A stretch of DNA of 34,493 bases from an uncultured Veillonellaceae bacterium (GCA_900556745.1 USPU01000003.1:1-34493), one strand, 5' to 3'; shown: positions 16,436-25,151, numbered from the stretch's first letter. The notes: generated by a model from the letters alone, not told the origin. Numbers and translations: made by a program.

Positions 16436-16530
16436 GCATAGAATGGTGGCACGAACCATATATTCTAGTTGGAAACGTGTGATAGGATACTAGATCAAAA
16501 AAGGCGCTATTTTTCAATAGCGCCTTTTTT
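16436..16530 (+). ncRNA. Candidate small RNA (about 95 nt)
   Basis: The segment lies between an extended -10 promoter and a rho-independent terminator (GGCGCTATT / AATAGCGCC, six T at 16525-16530). It contains a plausible hairpin in which TAGAAT pairs with ATTCTA, with an inner GGT/ACC helix, and a second weaker TAGT/ACTA closure. No ribosome binding site or reading frame of note is present. It does not match any RNA family I can recognise; it lacks the length of 6S RNA and the upstream stem of a T-box. The terminator also has an A-run on its left and can serve the convergent pbp gene. Confidence 0.5.
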
Positions 16531-16608
16531 CTTGCTGTATGTACTACCTGAAACTCTTTGAATCCATTTATAAACGCTCAGGTCAAGGAGCTCTTTACGA
16601 AAAGATTT

Positions 16609-18675
16609 TTACTCGTTGCCCGCGCCTTTCACTTTTCCGGGCACGCGTTCCGGTGTTTCATCACCGTCGTCGTTATCACTCTTAGCGGATGATTTTTTAT
16701 CTTTCTTTTTGCCGTCTTTATCCTTCTTGTCTTTATCTTCGTCTTTTTTGTCAGATTCCGAGGCCGGCTGGTAAAAACCTTCCGCGGCGATTCCCTCGAC
16801 ACCCGCCGGCGTCGGGAAATTATTGGCCGGCATGTCGGCGACGGCCGCATGCATAAAGTCACGCCAGATGGCCGCCGGAACGGTACCGCCCGTCAATCCC
16901 TGCAAGGTTCCGTCAAAGTCATCGCCGATCCAAACGGCCGCGGCGACGTCTGGCGTATAGCCGACAAACCACGCGTCTTTAGTGTCGTCCGTCGTACCGG
17001 TTTTACCGGCCATGGGACGACCGATGTACGCGTTGCCGCCCGTGCCGTGCAAGACGGCGGATTCGAGCATATTCGTAACGATGTACGCCGTTTTTTGACT
17101 GATGACCTGCGTGCCTTTGGCGGTATTTTCCTCCAATACATTACCGTTGCGATCCACAATTCGAATGATCGCCAGCGGTTCCATGTGCACCCCGCTGTTG
17201 GCTAATACGCCGTACGCCGAGGCCATGTCGAGAGGAGTGACGCCTTGCGTTAACCCGCCCAAGGCGGCGGCCAGGTTCTCATCATTGTTGCCGCCCTTGA
17301 AGACGAGCGTGCTGATGCCCATGTTTTCTGCATTGGCGAGGATATTATGCATGCCGACTTCCTGCGCGATTTTGACGGCCGGCACATTGACGGAATTCAT
17401 CAAGGCCTGACGTAATGTCATTTTACCGCTGAATGTACGGCTGTAGTTTTGCGGACTCCAACCGGCGATTGTGACCGGCGAGTCGTCGACGATCGTGCCC
17501 GGGGTCATGCCTTTTTCCACGGCGCTGATGTAGACGAAGGGCTTAAATGCCGAGCCCGGCTGACGCACCGCTTGGGTGGCGCGGTTGAAATGGTCCGTGC
17601 CGCGTCCGCCGACCATCGCTAGAATATGGCCGTTGTGCGGATCGATGGCGACGATAGCGCCTTGCGGTTGCCGCAAGCCGTTGGCGTCGGTGTAGAAGTC
17701 CGGCAGATTCGCTTCCAGCGAGCGTTCCGCCGCTTCCTGCATATCCAGATCCAACGTCGTGTAAATTTTCAAGCCTTCTTTATAAAGCGCTTCCGCATCG
17801 TACTTGTCGCTGATCAGCTGCTCGATGTAGCTGATGAAATAGGAAGCGCGGGAGCCGCGAATCTGTTTCAGGCTTTCCTGTGAGCGCAAGCCCAAATCGG
17901 CCGCCTTGGCGGCGTCCGCGTCTTCTTGCGAGATGAAGCCGTACTTGGCCATCTGATTCAAAACCGTAGCCTGTCGCGTTTTCGCCGCTTCCAAATTGCT
18001 GAACGGGGAGTAGTAGTTAGGACTTTGCGGTAAACCGGCCAGGAGAGCGCATTGCGCCAAATCCAGTTCGCTTACCGGTTTACCGAAATAAATATTGGCC
18101 GCTGTCTGAATCCCGTAGGCGCCTTCACCAAAATAAATCTGGTTCATGTACATTTGCAAGATTTCGGGTTTGGTGTATTCGCGTTCGATCTGCAACGCCA
18201 AAATGGCTTCCTGGAATTTACGCTCCAAAGTCCGATTTTGCGTCAGGAATGCGTTGCGGGCCAGCTGTTGCGTAATGGTACTGCCGCCTTGCGCGATGCC
18301 GTTGTGCGTGATGTTGGCAAAGATCGCGCGCATGATGCCGCGGGGATCGATGCCGTGATGATCATAAAAACGGATATCTTCCGCCGCCAAAAAGGCATGC
18401 TGCAAATTCTCGGGGACCTGATCCAGCGAAACCGGTAACCGGTTTTCCTCCGCATGAATGGTCGTAATCAGGCGACCTTTGATGTCAAAAATCTGCGATG
18501 ACGCCGCCGGGGTATCCGTTTGCTGCACATCGGGCAAATTGCTGATGGTAGCGCCGATAAATCCGCAACCGGCGCCCAGAAAAATGACCAGCGTGATAAT
18601 CGCGGCGATAATGAGCGTACTTTTATTTGCACCGCGCTTTTTCCGTTTCCTTGCGCGCGCGCTCGAATGTCGCAT
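16609..18675 (-). CDS. Class A penicillin-binding protein (PBP1A-type)
   Basis: This 688-residue bifunctional peptidoglycan synthase has a basic cytoplasmic start and one membrane anchor (residues 20-46). The GT51 glycosyltransferase domain follows, with catalytic Glu99 in AAEDIRFYDHHGID, then GGSTITQQLARN and IYFGEGAYGIQTAA. The transpeptidase domain has SxxK at 375-378 (SAFK), SxN at 428-430 (SVN) and KTG at 558-560. The last 50 residues are an intrinsically disordered Lys/Asp-rich tail outside the membrane. It polymerises and cross-links glycan strands. AAAGGAGG precedes the start, and it has its own promoter. It is transcribed alone and converges on the small-RNA terminator. Confidence 0.96.
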   Translation of the reverse strand: MRHSSARARKRKKRGANKSTLIIAAIITLVIFLGAGCGFIGATISNLPDVQQTDTPAASSQIFDIKGRLITTIHAEENRLPVSLDQVPENLQHAFLAAEDIRFYDHHGIDPRGIMRAIFANITHNGIAQGGSTITQQLARNAFLTQNRTLERKFQEAILALQIEREYTKPEILQMYMNQIYFGEGAYGIQTAANIYFGKPVSELDLAQCALLAGLPQSPNYYSPFSNLEAAKTRQATVLNQMAKYGFISQEDADAAKAADLGLRSQESLKQIRGSRASYFISYIEQLISDKYDAEALYKEGLKIYTTLDLDMQEAAERSLEANLPDFYTDANGLRQPQGAIVAIDPHNGHILAMVGGRGTDHFNRATQAVRQPGSAFKPFVYISAVEKGMTPGTIVDDSPVTIAGWSPQNYSRTFSGKMTLRQALMNSVNVPAVKIAQEVGMHNILANAENMGISTLVFKGGNNDENLAAALGGLTQGVTPLDMASAYGVLANSGVHMEPLAIIRIVDRNGNVLEENTAKGTQVISQKTAYIVTNMLESAVLHGTGGNAYIGRPMAGKTGTTDDTKDAWFVGYTPDVAAAVWIGDDFDGTLQGLTGGTVPAAIWRDFMHAAVADMPANNFPTPAGVEGIAAEGFYQPASESDKKDEDKDKKDKDGKKKDKKSSAKSDNDDGDETPERVPGKVKGAGNE

Positions 18676-18709
18676 AAATGCCTCCTTTTAATTATTCACA
18701 TTTTTATTT

Positions 18710-18738
18710 ATTATACCATTAATGGCATCTTTTATAAA
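18710..18738 (-). promoter_or_regulatory. Promoter of the class A PBP gene
   Basis: Minus strand: TTTATA (18738-18733), a 17-base spacer containing the palindrome CCATTAATGG, and TATAAT (18715-18710). Confidence 0.6.
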
Positions 18739-18773
18739 TTGCAGATCAAGGAGAGGAAAATATACTGTCAACA

Positions 18774-18803
18774 ATAAAAAACCTCCCTTTGCAAGGGAGG
18801 TTT
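18774..18803 (-). terminator. Terminator after rpsD
   Basis: ACCTCCCTT / AAGGGAGGT stem of 9 bp with loop TGC; the plus-strand A-run at 18776-18780 provides the U-tract for the minus-strand transcript. Confidence 0.85.
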
Positions 18804-18812
18804 TGCCAATTC

Positions 18813-19406
18813 TTACTTGTTGTACAATTCGACGATGAGCGTTTCGTTGATGTCGTTCGCGAACGGCAATTCTTCACGCAGCGGGAGACGGGTGTAAGTG
18901 CCTTCCCATTTGTCGAAGTTCTTTTCTATATAAGGCAGCTCGAAGGAACGAACTTCCTGGAAGCTGGCTTTGAACATTTCATTGGCACGTTGATCTTCTT
19001 TCAACGAGATGACCTGACCCGGGGTTACGTTATACGACGGGATGTCAACGCGTTTGCCGTCAACGAGGATCAAGCCGTGGTTCACCATCTGGCGAGCCTG
19101 ACGGATCGATCGCGCGAAGCCGATGCGATAGACGAGGTTGTCCAGGCGGCTTTCGAGGAGGAAGAGAAGGTTTTCACCGACGATGCCTTCCATTTTACGC
19201 GCTTTGACGTAGTAACGGTAGAACTGACGTTCCAATAAATTGTAGATCGCTTTAACTTTCTGTTTTTCCAAGAGCTGGGTGCCGTATTCCGAGATTTTAC
19301 GCGGGCGGCGCTCTTTGGACTGCCGTTTTAACGCTTTCGGATGACCGTAGATGTTGAGGTCAAACCGTCGGCTCGCCTTAAAACGTGCGTTCCGATTTGT
19401 TGCCAT
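18813..19406 (-). CDS. rpsD: 30S ribosomal protein S4
   Basis: This 197-residue protein is one of the primary 16S rRNA binders. It shows the S4 core ([27 protein letters not shown]) and the S4 RNA-binding domain with [13 protein letters not shown]. The N-terminal segment lacks the four zinc cysteines, so it is the C-minus form. It is outside the usual rpsM-rpsK-rpoA cluster and has its own promoter, which is common in Firmicutes. AAAGGAG lies before the ATG. Confidence 0.97.
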   Translation of the reverse strand: MATNRNARFKASRRFDLNIYGHPKALKRQSKERRPRKISEYGTQLLEKQKVKAIYNLLERQFYRYYVKARKMEGIVGENLLFLLESRLDNLVYRIGFARSIRQARQMVNHGLILVDGKRVDIPSYNVTPGQVISLKEDQRANEMFKASFQEVRSFELPYIEKNFDKWEGTYTRLPLREELPFANDINETLIVELYNK

Positions 19407-19455
19407 GCAATCACTCCTTTACAAATTTGGCAATAGCTTGTTTACAAGCTTTACA

Positions 19456-19484
19456 AGTGTACCATGAATATTGTTTCGTGTCAA
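19456..19484 (-). promoter_or_regulatory. rpsD promoter
   Basis: Minus strand: TTGACA (19484-19479), a 17-base spacer and TACACT (19461-19456), overlapping the last bases of the ornithine decarboxylase gene. The leader begins with a 6 bp hairpin (AGCTTG...CAAGCT, 19435-19450) close to the start site. Confidence 0.75.
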
Positions 19485-21628
19485 TCATAAATTGCACGTC
19501 GGGAAGGTTTGGGCGGCGCTTCATACACATACGCGTACAGTTCCGGCGCGCCGTCGCCGCGTTGGCGCTGATGCACGCCCTGAATTTCGGGGGCGAATCC
19601 CGGCAGGGCTTGCATCGCGCGTTCGAGAACCGTAAAGTATTCGACGGCGGTTTCCGTCCAACGTTCCCCGGCGACGATGGTGAAAATGCCCGGCGGATAC
19701 GGCAGCGCGCCTTCCAATGCGATTTCGCCCGAAAGTTCGCGAAGCGGCAGCGCGCGCGCCTGATTGCGGCGGAGCGCAAGCGTGGCTTCGGCGGCGGACA
19801 GGGCGACCGGCGGTAAATATTCAGCCGCGAACAGCTTACGTTGTAATTGGCTGACGTTCGCTTCTTTGTAAAAATCGTGCAGTTTTTGGCACAACCAGCG
19901 AATCGATCGCGTGCGGTAAATATCCGGATAGGCTGCCGCCACGCGGGGCAGCACATCGGCGACGGGGGCGTCTTCCTCGATGGCTTTTTCCAGCTGCACG
20001 AGCAAATCGACCAACCGGCTCAACTTGGCGGGAGATTCCGCCGGAGTGATCAAAAAGAGCAGCGAGTTCAAATCGCTTTTTTCCGGCGTCATGCCGTGCT
20101 CCTGCAGGTAATGCGAGACGATACTGCCCGGAACGCCGAATTCTTCATACGTGCCGTCGCGAAGGGAAATACCCGGAGTGTACAATAAAATTTTGCAGGG
20201 GTCGAGCGCGTATTGCTCTTTGGCAAGGCCGCTGAAGCCGTGCCAGGACGCGTTGGGATCGATGACGAAATAGCGGCGATCGGAGATGATCACGTCAGTC
20301 GGGATATCTTGCCAGGGAGTACCGTCAACGGTCGGCGGCACAAAGGGTTGGAAATATCGGCAGCGTTTCAATATTTCTTTTTTGGCATCGGTCGCTACGG
20401 TGGCGGCATCGCGCCAAAGTTGTTCGCCGTATGGGGCTTCATGGATTTTCGCATTCATATCGAGTGAAGCGAAAAGCGGATAGTTCGGTGACGTCGACGC
20501 GTGCAACAAAAAGGCGTCATTGAAACGGTCGTGATTGACGTGCCGCGCCTGATCCTTAATGTGATTATCCTTTTTATGAATCTGCGAAGTTTGCGCAAAT
20601 CCCGCTAACTGTTTGTGCACGGATTGCGTCACCAAAATCCCCGGATCGTTCGGACCGAGCTCCAAGGTGAGAGGACTCATCGGCGCGAGTATGGGCAAAA
20701 ATTGTTCATAGCCGACCCAGGCGCAATCAAATAAAATGTAATCGCATAGTTGGCCGACGCTTTCTACGATTTGACGGGCGTTGTACAAAATCCCGTCGTA
20801 CGTGCCGAGTTGAAAAATACCGAGACGGAACGGTCGCGGCAGATCCGCTTTAGCGGCAGCGATTTTACGGATACGCTCCCGCAATGCGTTTTCTTCCAGC
20901 GCGGCCGCCGGCATGCCGCCGATAAAACCGTACGGATTGCGCGTGGCTTCCAAATACACCGGTGTCGCGCCGGCGAGCACCAGCGCGCCATGGTGCGCGG
21001 ATTTATGATTGTTGCGATCGAAAAGCACCAGATCGCCGGGAGTCAGCAGCGCCGTCGCGCAGACTTTATTGGCCGTTGAGGTACCGTTTAAGACGAAGTA
21101 GGTACGGTCGCTGTGAAACACTTCGGCCGCATGCTGCTCCGCCGCCGCGGCGAAACCGTCGTGGGTCAACATGTCGCCCAGGTAACCGTCCGAAGACGAA
21201 AGGTCACTGCGGAAGGTATTGGCGCCGTAAAAATCATAGAAGAGACGACCGGCGCGCGTGCGGCGGAAAAATTCGCCGCCGTGATGGCCGGGGGTCGCAA
21301 AGGATGTCTGATCGCCGTCGGTATAATCAATCATCGCGGCGACAAAAGGCGGCAATAAACCTTGTTCAAATCGTTTCGCGGCCGCGAGTACCACTTCGCT
21401 CACTTGGTCTTTGCACAGGCGTATAAAATGCGGCGCGTCACTGTCCACAATAAAACGAGGCAGGTCGTCGACATCTTGAAAGCGACGGGCGATCGACTGA
21501 TCCTTCGCGCTTAAGACAACGGCCGCGAAAGCGTCGGGATCCGCCTGCGCCGGATTGACAAAAGTAACGGCAGCGGAGGCAAATAACTCTCGCAGTGCGG
21601 GACTGACAGCAAGTTGGGAAATAATCAT
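19481..21628 (-). CDS. speC: Ornithine decarboxylase (SpeC/SpeF type)
   Basis: This 715-residue fold-type I PLP decarboxylase of the Orn/Lys/Arg group has an N-terminal response-regulator-like wing. The PLP domain carries FATPGHHGGEFF, LNGTSTANKV and the Schiff-base lysine at 339 in TQSVHKQLAGFAQTSQIHKKD. The C-terminal domain contains LPYPPGIFTIVAGERW. The segment around the PLP lysine and VNHDRFNDAFLLHASTSPNYPLFASLD matches E. coli SpeC closely, so ornithine is the likely substrate, giving putrescine and CO2. Start ATG 21628 has AGAGG six bases upstream; the frame open to 21736 lacks family support. No potE-like antiporter is adjacent, so a biosynthetic rather than acid-resistance role is plausible. 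Confidence 0.9.
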   Translation of the reverse strand: MIISQLAVSPALRELFASAAVTFVNPAQADPDAFAAVVLSAKDQSIARRFQDVDDLPRFIVDSDAPHFIRLCKDQVSEVVLAAAKRFEQGLLPPFVAAMIDYTDGDQTSFATPGHHGGEFFRRTRAGRLFYDFYGANTFRSDLSSSDGYLGDMLTHDGFAAAAEQHAAEVFHSDRTYFVLNGTSTANKVCATALLTPGDLVLFDRNNHKSAHHGALVLAGATPVYLEATRNPYGFIGGMPAAALEENALRERIRKIAAAKADLPRPFRLGIFQLGTYDGILYNARQIVESVGQLCDYILFDCAWVGYEQFLPILAPMSPLTLELGPNDPGILVTQSVHKQLAGFAQTSQIHKKDNHIKDQARHVNHDRFNDAFLLHASTSPNYPLFASLDMNAKIHEAPYGEQLWRDAATVATDAKKEILKRCRYFQPFVPPTVDGTPWQDIPTDVIISDRRYFVIDPNASWHGFSGLAKEQYALDPCKILLYTPGISLRDGTYEEFGVPGSIVSHYLQEHGMTPEKSDLNSLLFLITPAESPAKLSRLVDLLVQLEKAIEEDAPVADVLPRVAAAYPDIYRTRSIRWLCQKLHDFYKEANVSQLQRKLFAAEYLPPVALSAAEATLALRRNQARALPLRELSGEIALEGALPYPPGIFTIVAGERWTETAVEYFTVLERAMQALPGFAPEIQGVHQRQRGDGAPELYAYVYEAPPKPSRRAIYD

Positions 21629-21820
21629 ACGAGCCTCTTTTCTGTAATGGTAGAAAAATTTGCTTTCATTGATACTGGAAAATTTACCGCCGGCGCAAAA
21701 TCGCGCCCATGCGATAAATAAAAATCTGCGTGGCAAAGTTTTTACTCGGTCATAAAAATTCGTTATTATATTTACATTATTATGAAAACAGCAGGAATAC
21801 GAGTTTGTAATGAAAATTTC

Positions 21821-21849
21821 TTGACAAACAGGATCCTAACGCTTAAAAT
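21821..21849 (+). promoter_or_regulatory. rplM-rpsI promoter
   Basis: TTGACA (21821-21826), 17-base spacer, TAAAAT (21844-21849). It leaves a leader of about 80 bases before rplM, long enough for an autoregulatory structure, which I could not assign. Confidence 0.8.
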
Positions 21850-21934
21850 AATACGAGTGAACTTTTGTCCTACCCATTAGCCCCGGAAAGGATAACCGTT
21901 TACGTTTCGATTTTGATAAGGAGGAATTCTACGC

Positions 21935-22375
21935 ATGAAAACTACGTTTATGGCCAATCCGAGCAACATTGAGCGGAAATGGTACATCGTTGACGCGGAA
22001 GGCAAAACGCTCGGTCGTTTAGCTGCCGAAGTCGCGAAAGTCCTGCGGGGCAAACATAAGCCGACTTACACACCGCATCAAGATACGGGCGATTTCGTGA
22101 TCGTCATTAACGCGGCGAAAGTCGTTGTTACGGGTAAAAAATTAGAACAGAAAAAATATTTCCGTCATTCCGGTTATCCGGGCGGCGGCCGTTTCATTCA
22201 TCTGAACTGGCTCTTGGAACGTCGGCCGGAACAGGTTATTGAAATGGCGGTTCGCGGCATGCTGCCGAAGAACTCGCTGGGCGAAAATATGTATCGTAAA
22301 TTAAAAGTATACGCCGGCGCGGAACATCCGCATGCTGCACAGCAACCGGAAGTACTTGAGTTGAACATTCGTTAA
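21935..22375 (+). CDS. rplM: 50S ribosomal protein L13
   Basis: This 146-residue protein has the L13 signatures [39 protein letters not shown] and [19 protein letters not shown] precedes the ATG. It is followed after 19 bases by rpsI, the universal rplM-rpsI pair. Confidence 0.98.
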   Translation: MKTTFMANPSNIERKWYIVDAEGKTLGRLAAEVAKVLRGKHKPTYTPHQDTGDFVIVINAAKVVVTGKKLEQKKYFRHSGYPGGGRFIHLNWLLERRPEQVIEMAVRGMLPKNSLGENMYRKLKVYAGAEHPHAAQQPEVLELNIR

Positions 22376-22394
22376 CCGGAAGGAGGAACCGTAA

Positions 22395-22787
22395 ATGGCA
22401 GTAGCACAATACTACGGCACAGGTCGTAGAAAGAAATCCGTTGCCCGCGTTCGTCTTGTTCCGGGCCAAGGCAGAATCATGATCAACAATCGTGAGATGT
22501 CGGAATACTTCGGTTTGAAGACACTCGAGCTGATCGTTAAACAACCGCTCGAACTGACCAACACCACCGACCAGTATGATGTTTTGGTCAATGTTCACGG
22601 CGGCGGCACGACCGGTCAAGCCGGCGCGATTCGTCACGGTATCAGCCGCGCGCTCCTGGAAGTCGACGCCGATTTCCGCAAAGCGCTCAAAAAAGAAGGT
22701 TTCCTGACTCGTGACCCGCGTATGAAAGAACGTAAAAAATACGGTCTTAAAAAAGCGCGTAAAGCAAGCCAGTTCTCGAAACGTTAA
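22395..22787 (+). CDS. rpsI: 30S ribosomal protein S9
   Basis: This 130-residue protein opens with [16 protein letters not shown] and ends with the conserved [17 protein letters not shown] tail, whose basic end reaches the tRNA at the P site. GGAGGA precedes the ATG. Second gene of the rplM-rpsI operon, closed by a terminator. Confidence 0.98.
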   Translation: MAVAQYYGTGRRKKSVARVRLVPGQGRIMINNREMSEYFGLKTLELIVKQPLELTNTTDQYDVLVNVHGGGTTGQAGAIRHGISRALLEVDADFRKALKKEGFLTRDPRMKERKKYGLKKARKASQFSKR

Positions 22788-22798
22788 TTGGTACCAAA

Positions 22799-22827
22799 TA
22801 AAACCCTGCCGAGGCAGGGTTTTTTAT
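22799..22827 (+). terminator. Terminator after rpsI
   Basis: AAACCCTGC / GCAGGGTTT stem with loop CGAG and T-run, about 12 bases after the rpsI stop. Confidence 0.9.
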
Positions 22828-22915
22828 TATCTGAAAATATTTCGGGCAAAGGCGGCACCGGATTGATGGAAACAACAAATGCCATACGGCCGGCGCGGCA
22901 CCGATGGTTAGATAT

Positions 22916-22948
22916 AAAAAAAGAATCTCCGCGGAGATTCTTTTTTTG
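22916..22948 (-). terminator. Terminator after the gamma-carbonic-anhydrase-like gene
   Basis: A symmetric GAATCTCCGCGGAGATTC palindrome (22923-22940) lies between seven A and seven T, so it works in both directions. It sits four bases beyond the minus-strand gene's stop. The 90 bases between this and the rpsI terminator contain no recognisable gene. Confidence 0.85.
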
Positions 22949-22951
22949 TGG

Positions 22952-23509
22952 TCAGATGATCGTTTCGCCGTGATGTTTTTCACCCGGCGCGTCCGGATAC
23001 AGATTGTATTGGACCGTCCACTCGTCTTTGTACTTGATCGCCTGGCTGTGAATGTTGTCCCATTGGTCATGCGTGCGCACCACGCGCCCCGGCACACCGA
23101 CGACGAGTGAATTCGGCGGAATCTCTTGGTTCTCCAGAACCAGCGCGCCGGCGGCGATAATCGAACCGCGGCCGACATGCGCGCCGGTTAAAATTTTAGC
23201 GCCCATGCCGATCCACACATGGTCTTCGACCGTGGCGCCGTGAACGACCGCGCTGTGGCCGATAGTAACATAATCACCGATGATGCAGGGGTAACCTTTC
23301 GCCACATGCAGGCAGACGAGATCCTGTACATTGGAATATTTGCCGACGGAAATGTAATCGACATCACCGCGGGCTACCGCGTTGTACCAGAAGCTGCTCC
23401 ATTCATCGGCGCGAACATCGCCGACGATTTGAGCGCCTTTCGCGACATAGACGTTTTCATGCAAGGCGGGCGAAACGCCCTGGAACGCATCTCCATCATA
23501 GGTATACAT
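22952..23509 (-). CDS. Gamma-carbonic anhydrase family protein (left-handed beta helix)
   Basis: This 185-residue protein is built from hexapeptide repeats of the form [LIV]-G-x4. The three zinc-ligand histidines of the gamma-CA/YrdA/PaaY group are visible: one in CLHVAKG and two in TIGHSAVVHG. A C-terminal helix follows. Members may be carbonic anhydrases or thioesterase-like; activity cannot be decided here. ATG 23509, with AAGGAAG seven to eight bases upstream, is the natural start; the frame extends further up but without family support. It lies 29 bases after the fabK-like gene and is probably co-transcribed with it. Confidence 0.85.
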   Translation of the reverse strand: MYTYDGDAFQGVSPALHENVYVAKGAQIVGDVRADEWSSFWYNAVARGDVDYISVGKYSNVQDLVCLHVAKGYPCIIGDYVTIGHSAVVHGATVEDHVWIGMGAKILTGAHVGRGSIIAAGALVLENQEIPPNSLVVGVPGRVVRTHDQWDNIHSQAIKYKDEWTVQYNLYPDAPGEKHHGETII

Positions 23510-23538
23510 AGAAACTTCCTTTCCTTTGCTTTCAAAAA

Positions 23539-24480
23539 TTATTTCAGTAATTGCGGGGCGTTCTGCAAACATTCCGTCATTTCATGAATAATTTCATCTA
23601 CGATTTCTTTCGCCGGTTGGATCTTGGTCAAACGGTTCAAGCCCTGGCCGACTTGCACCACACCGTTTACCGTGTCGCCGTCGACCGCGGCGAGACGATT
23701 CGTGCCGCGTGAAAGAGCGGTGAGAACCTCATCGGCGGCGCCTTCGCGCTCGAGACGCAAGTATTCGTCCGTGAATGCGCTGCGTAAACCGCGGACATTG
23801 TTGTTGCGCGTAAAACCGGTGATGACGGAATCCGTATCGGTGGCGGCGATGATGGCGTCTTTCGAATTTTGATGGACTTTGCACTCTTCGGCTAAGAGGA
23901 AGCGCGAACCCATCTGCACGCCGTCGGCGCCCATCAGGAGAGCCGCCGCCATACCGCGACCGTCGACAATGGAGCCGGCGACGATGATCGGAATATCGAT
24001 TTCCGGAATGACATTTGTCATGAGCGCCATCGTCGTTTGCATGCCGTCGTGACCGCCTGCTTCAAAGCCTTCGATGACCAAAGCGTCGGCGCCTTTTTCC
24101 TGCACGCGTTTAGCGAGTTTGACGTTCGGCACGACCGGGATCGCTTTAACGCCGGCACGATGCAACGGTTCAAAGTAAGGCACCGGATTGCCCGCGCCGA
24201 TGGTCGCGAAAGCAACTTTTTCTTCGCAAATAATTTCGAGCACTTCATCTTTATTCGGCGCCTGCAACATCAAATTCACGCCGAAGGGATGACCGGTTAA
24301 TTCCTTCGTTTTACGAATCTGTTCGTGAATCCATTCCGACGAACGACCGCCGGTCGCAATCACGCCGGTGGCGCCGGCATTCGCAACAGCGCTTACCAGA
24401 GTCGATTCGGAGATCCAGGCCATGGCACCCTGAATAATCGGGTATCGGATACCGAGCAGCTCGGTCAGTTTCGTTTTCAT
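23539..24480 (-). CDS. fabK: FabK-like enoyl-ACP reductase II / nitronate monooxygenase family flavoprotein
   Basis: This 313-residue FMN protein aligns well with S. pneumoniae FabK over its whole length: LLGIRYPIIQGAMAW at the start, HPFGVNLML, ATIGAGNPVPYFE, AIPVVPNVKLAKR, EAGGHDG, and the FMN phosphate site VAGSIVDGRGMAAALLMGADGVQMGSRFL. FabK reduces enoyl-ACP in fatty acid synthesis; close paralogues are nitronate monooxygenases. Because no fab genes surround it, the physiological role is uncertain. AAGGGGG precedes the ATG. The upstream region has a promoter with tandem 12-base repeats, suggesting a dedicated regulator. Confidence 0.8.
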   Translation of the reverse strand: MKTKLTELLGIRYPIIQGAMAWISESTLVSAVANAGATGVIATGGRSSEWIHEQIRKTKELTGHPFGVNLMLQAPNKDEVLEIICEEKVAFATIGAGNPVPYFEPLHRAGVKAIPVVPNVKLAKRVQEKGADALVIEGFEAGGHDGMQTTMALMTNVIPEIDIPIIVAGSIVDGRGMAAALLMGADGVQMGSRFLLAEECKVHQNSKDAIIAATDTDSVITGFTRNNNVRGLRSAFTDEYLRLEREGAADEVLTALSRGTNRLAAVDGDTVNGVVQVGQGLNRLTKIQPAKEIVDEIIHEMTECLQNAPQLLK

Positions 24481-24511
24481 ACCATTTCCCCCTTATAATG
24501 AATGTTTTCTA

Positions 24512-24546
24512 TTTATAACTTAATTATGAACTAAATTATGAGCTAA
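24512..24546 (-). repeat. Three tandem 12-base repeats in fabK upstream region
   Basis: On the minus strand the copies read TTAGCTCATAAT, TTAGTTCATAAT and the more divergent TAAGTTATAAAT, head to tail with no gap. The first two differ by one base. The first carries the CATAAT used as -10 box. Candidate operator; the regulator is unknown. Confidence 0.55.
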
Positions 24547-24563
24547 AAATATCATGCGTTCAA
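24535..24563 (-). promoter_or_regulatory. fabK-like gene promoter
   Basis: Minus strand: TTGAAC (24563-24558), 17-base spacer, CATAAT (24540-24535). The -10 lies within the first of the tandem repeats. Confidence 0.6.
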
Positions 24564-24620
24564 TGAAAATACAACAATAAGATTGCGAATTACGCATAGT
24601 GAAATAAAAATTTTCACACG

Positions 24621-25037
24621 TCATATCTCTTTATACAGCCAACGATGCGGCTCCCCTTCGTCCATATGAACTTCTTCGAGATCGCCGGTATAACCGTTGC
24701 GCAAATAAAAGTTTTGGGCGCGCACTTGCGCGGAAAGCATGATTTTTGTGCCGCCCAGTTTTTTGATAGCGTTCTCCGCAGCTTCCAAAATCAGGGTGCC
24801 TAACTGTTGATGGCGATGGTCTTTGGCGACGGCCATCCGACCGATGTAGTAGGTGCCGGCCTCTTCCGCCGGAAAAAAACGACAGGTGCCCACCGCGCGA
24901 TCATTTTCCCGACAGATCACATGGCGGGCGCATTGGTCGGTTTCATCGAACTCGTTCTGAAAGCCCTGCTCATGAATAAAAACATCCTCCCGCAGCTTAC
25001 GTGCTTCGGCAGGCAATGTGGCATTGACAGTAATCAT
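24621..25037 (-). CDS. GNAT family N-acetyltransferase (ElaA/YjcF-like)
   Basis: This 138-residue protein has the N-terminal pattern LREDVFIHEQGFQNEFDETDQCARHVI shared by ElaA/YjcF-type acetyltransferases, strand beta4 YIGRMAVAKDHR, the acetyl-CoA loop HQQLGT, and the closing AQNFYLRNGY. The substrate is unknown. The frame is open for another 100 residues upstream, but ATG 25037 with AGGAG seven bases away fits the family; the longer N-terminus has no domain character. Its 140-base downstream gap to the fabK-like gene contains that gene's promoter. Confidence 0.85.
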   Translation of the reverse strand: MITVNATLPAEARKLREDVFIHEQGFQNEFDETDQCARHVICRENDRAVGTCRFFPAEEAGTYYIGRMAVAKDHRHQQLGTLILEAAENAIKKLGGTKIMLSAQVRAQNFYLRNGYTGDLEEVHMDEGEPHRWLYKEI

Positions 25038-25151
25038 CGTATCGCTCCTTTGCATTTTCCGATGTAAGTATAACAAACGAATCGGTATTTTCGTAATCGG
25101 CTTTGGGATTCCGGAAAATATCGGGAAAAGGGAGAGCGCTTCGGTTCGCCG

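Noticed and set aside
16290..16439. Minus-strand frame of about 49 residues beginning MRVYYSTKKARDK between nrdG and the PBP gene
   Set aside because: The composition is protein-like, but there is no ribosome binding site before the ATG, no recognised family and a strong opposite-strand promoter covers its start. It could be a remnant; I could not support it as a gene.
16440..16530. T-box-like GGTGGCAC string in the small-RNA segment followed by a terminator
   Set aside because: There is no specifier stem (the promoter is only about 15 bases upstream), the rest of the T-box core does not fit, and no gene follows on that strand.
22830..22915. Two GCGGCACCG-containing segments between rpsI and the gamma-carbonic-anhydrase gene
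   Set aside because: The similarity is short (about 9-10 bases) and not part of a larger symmetric or repeated structure; probably chance.
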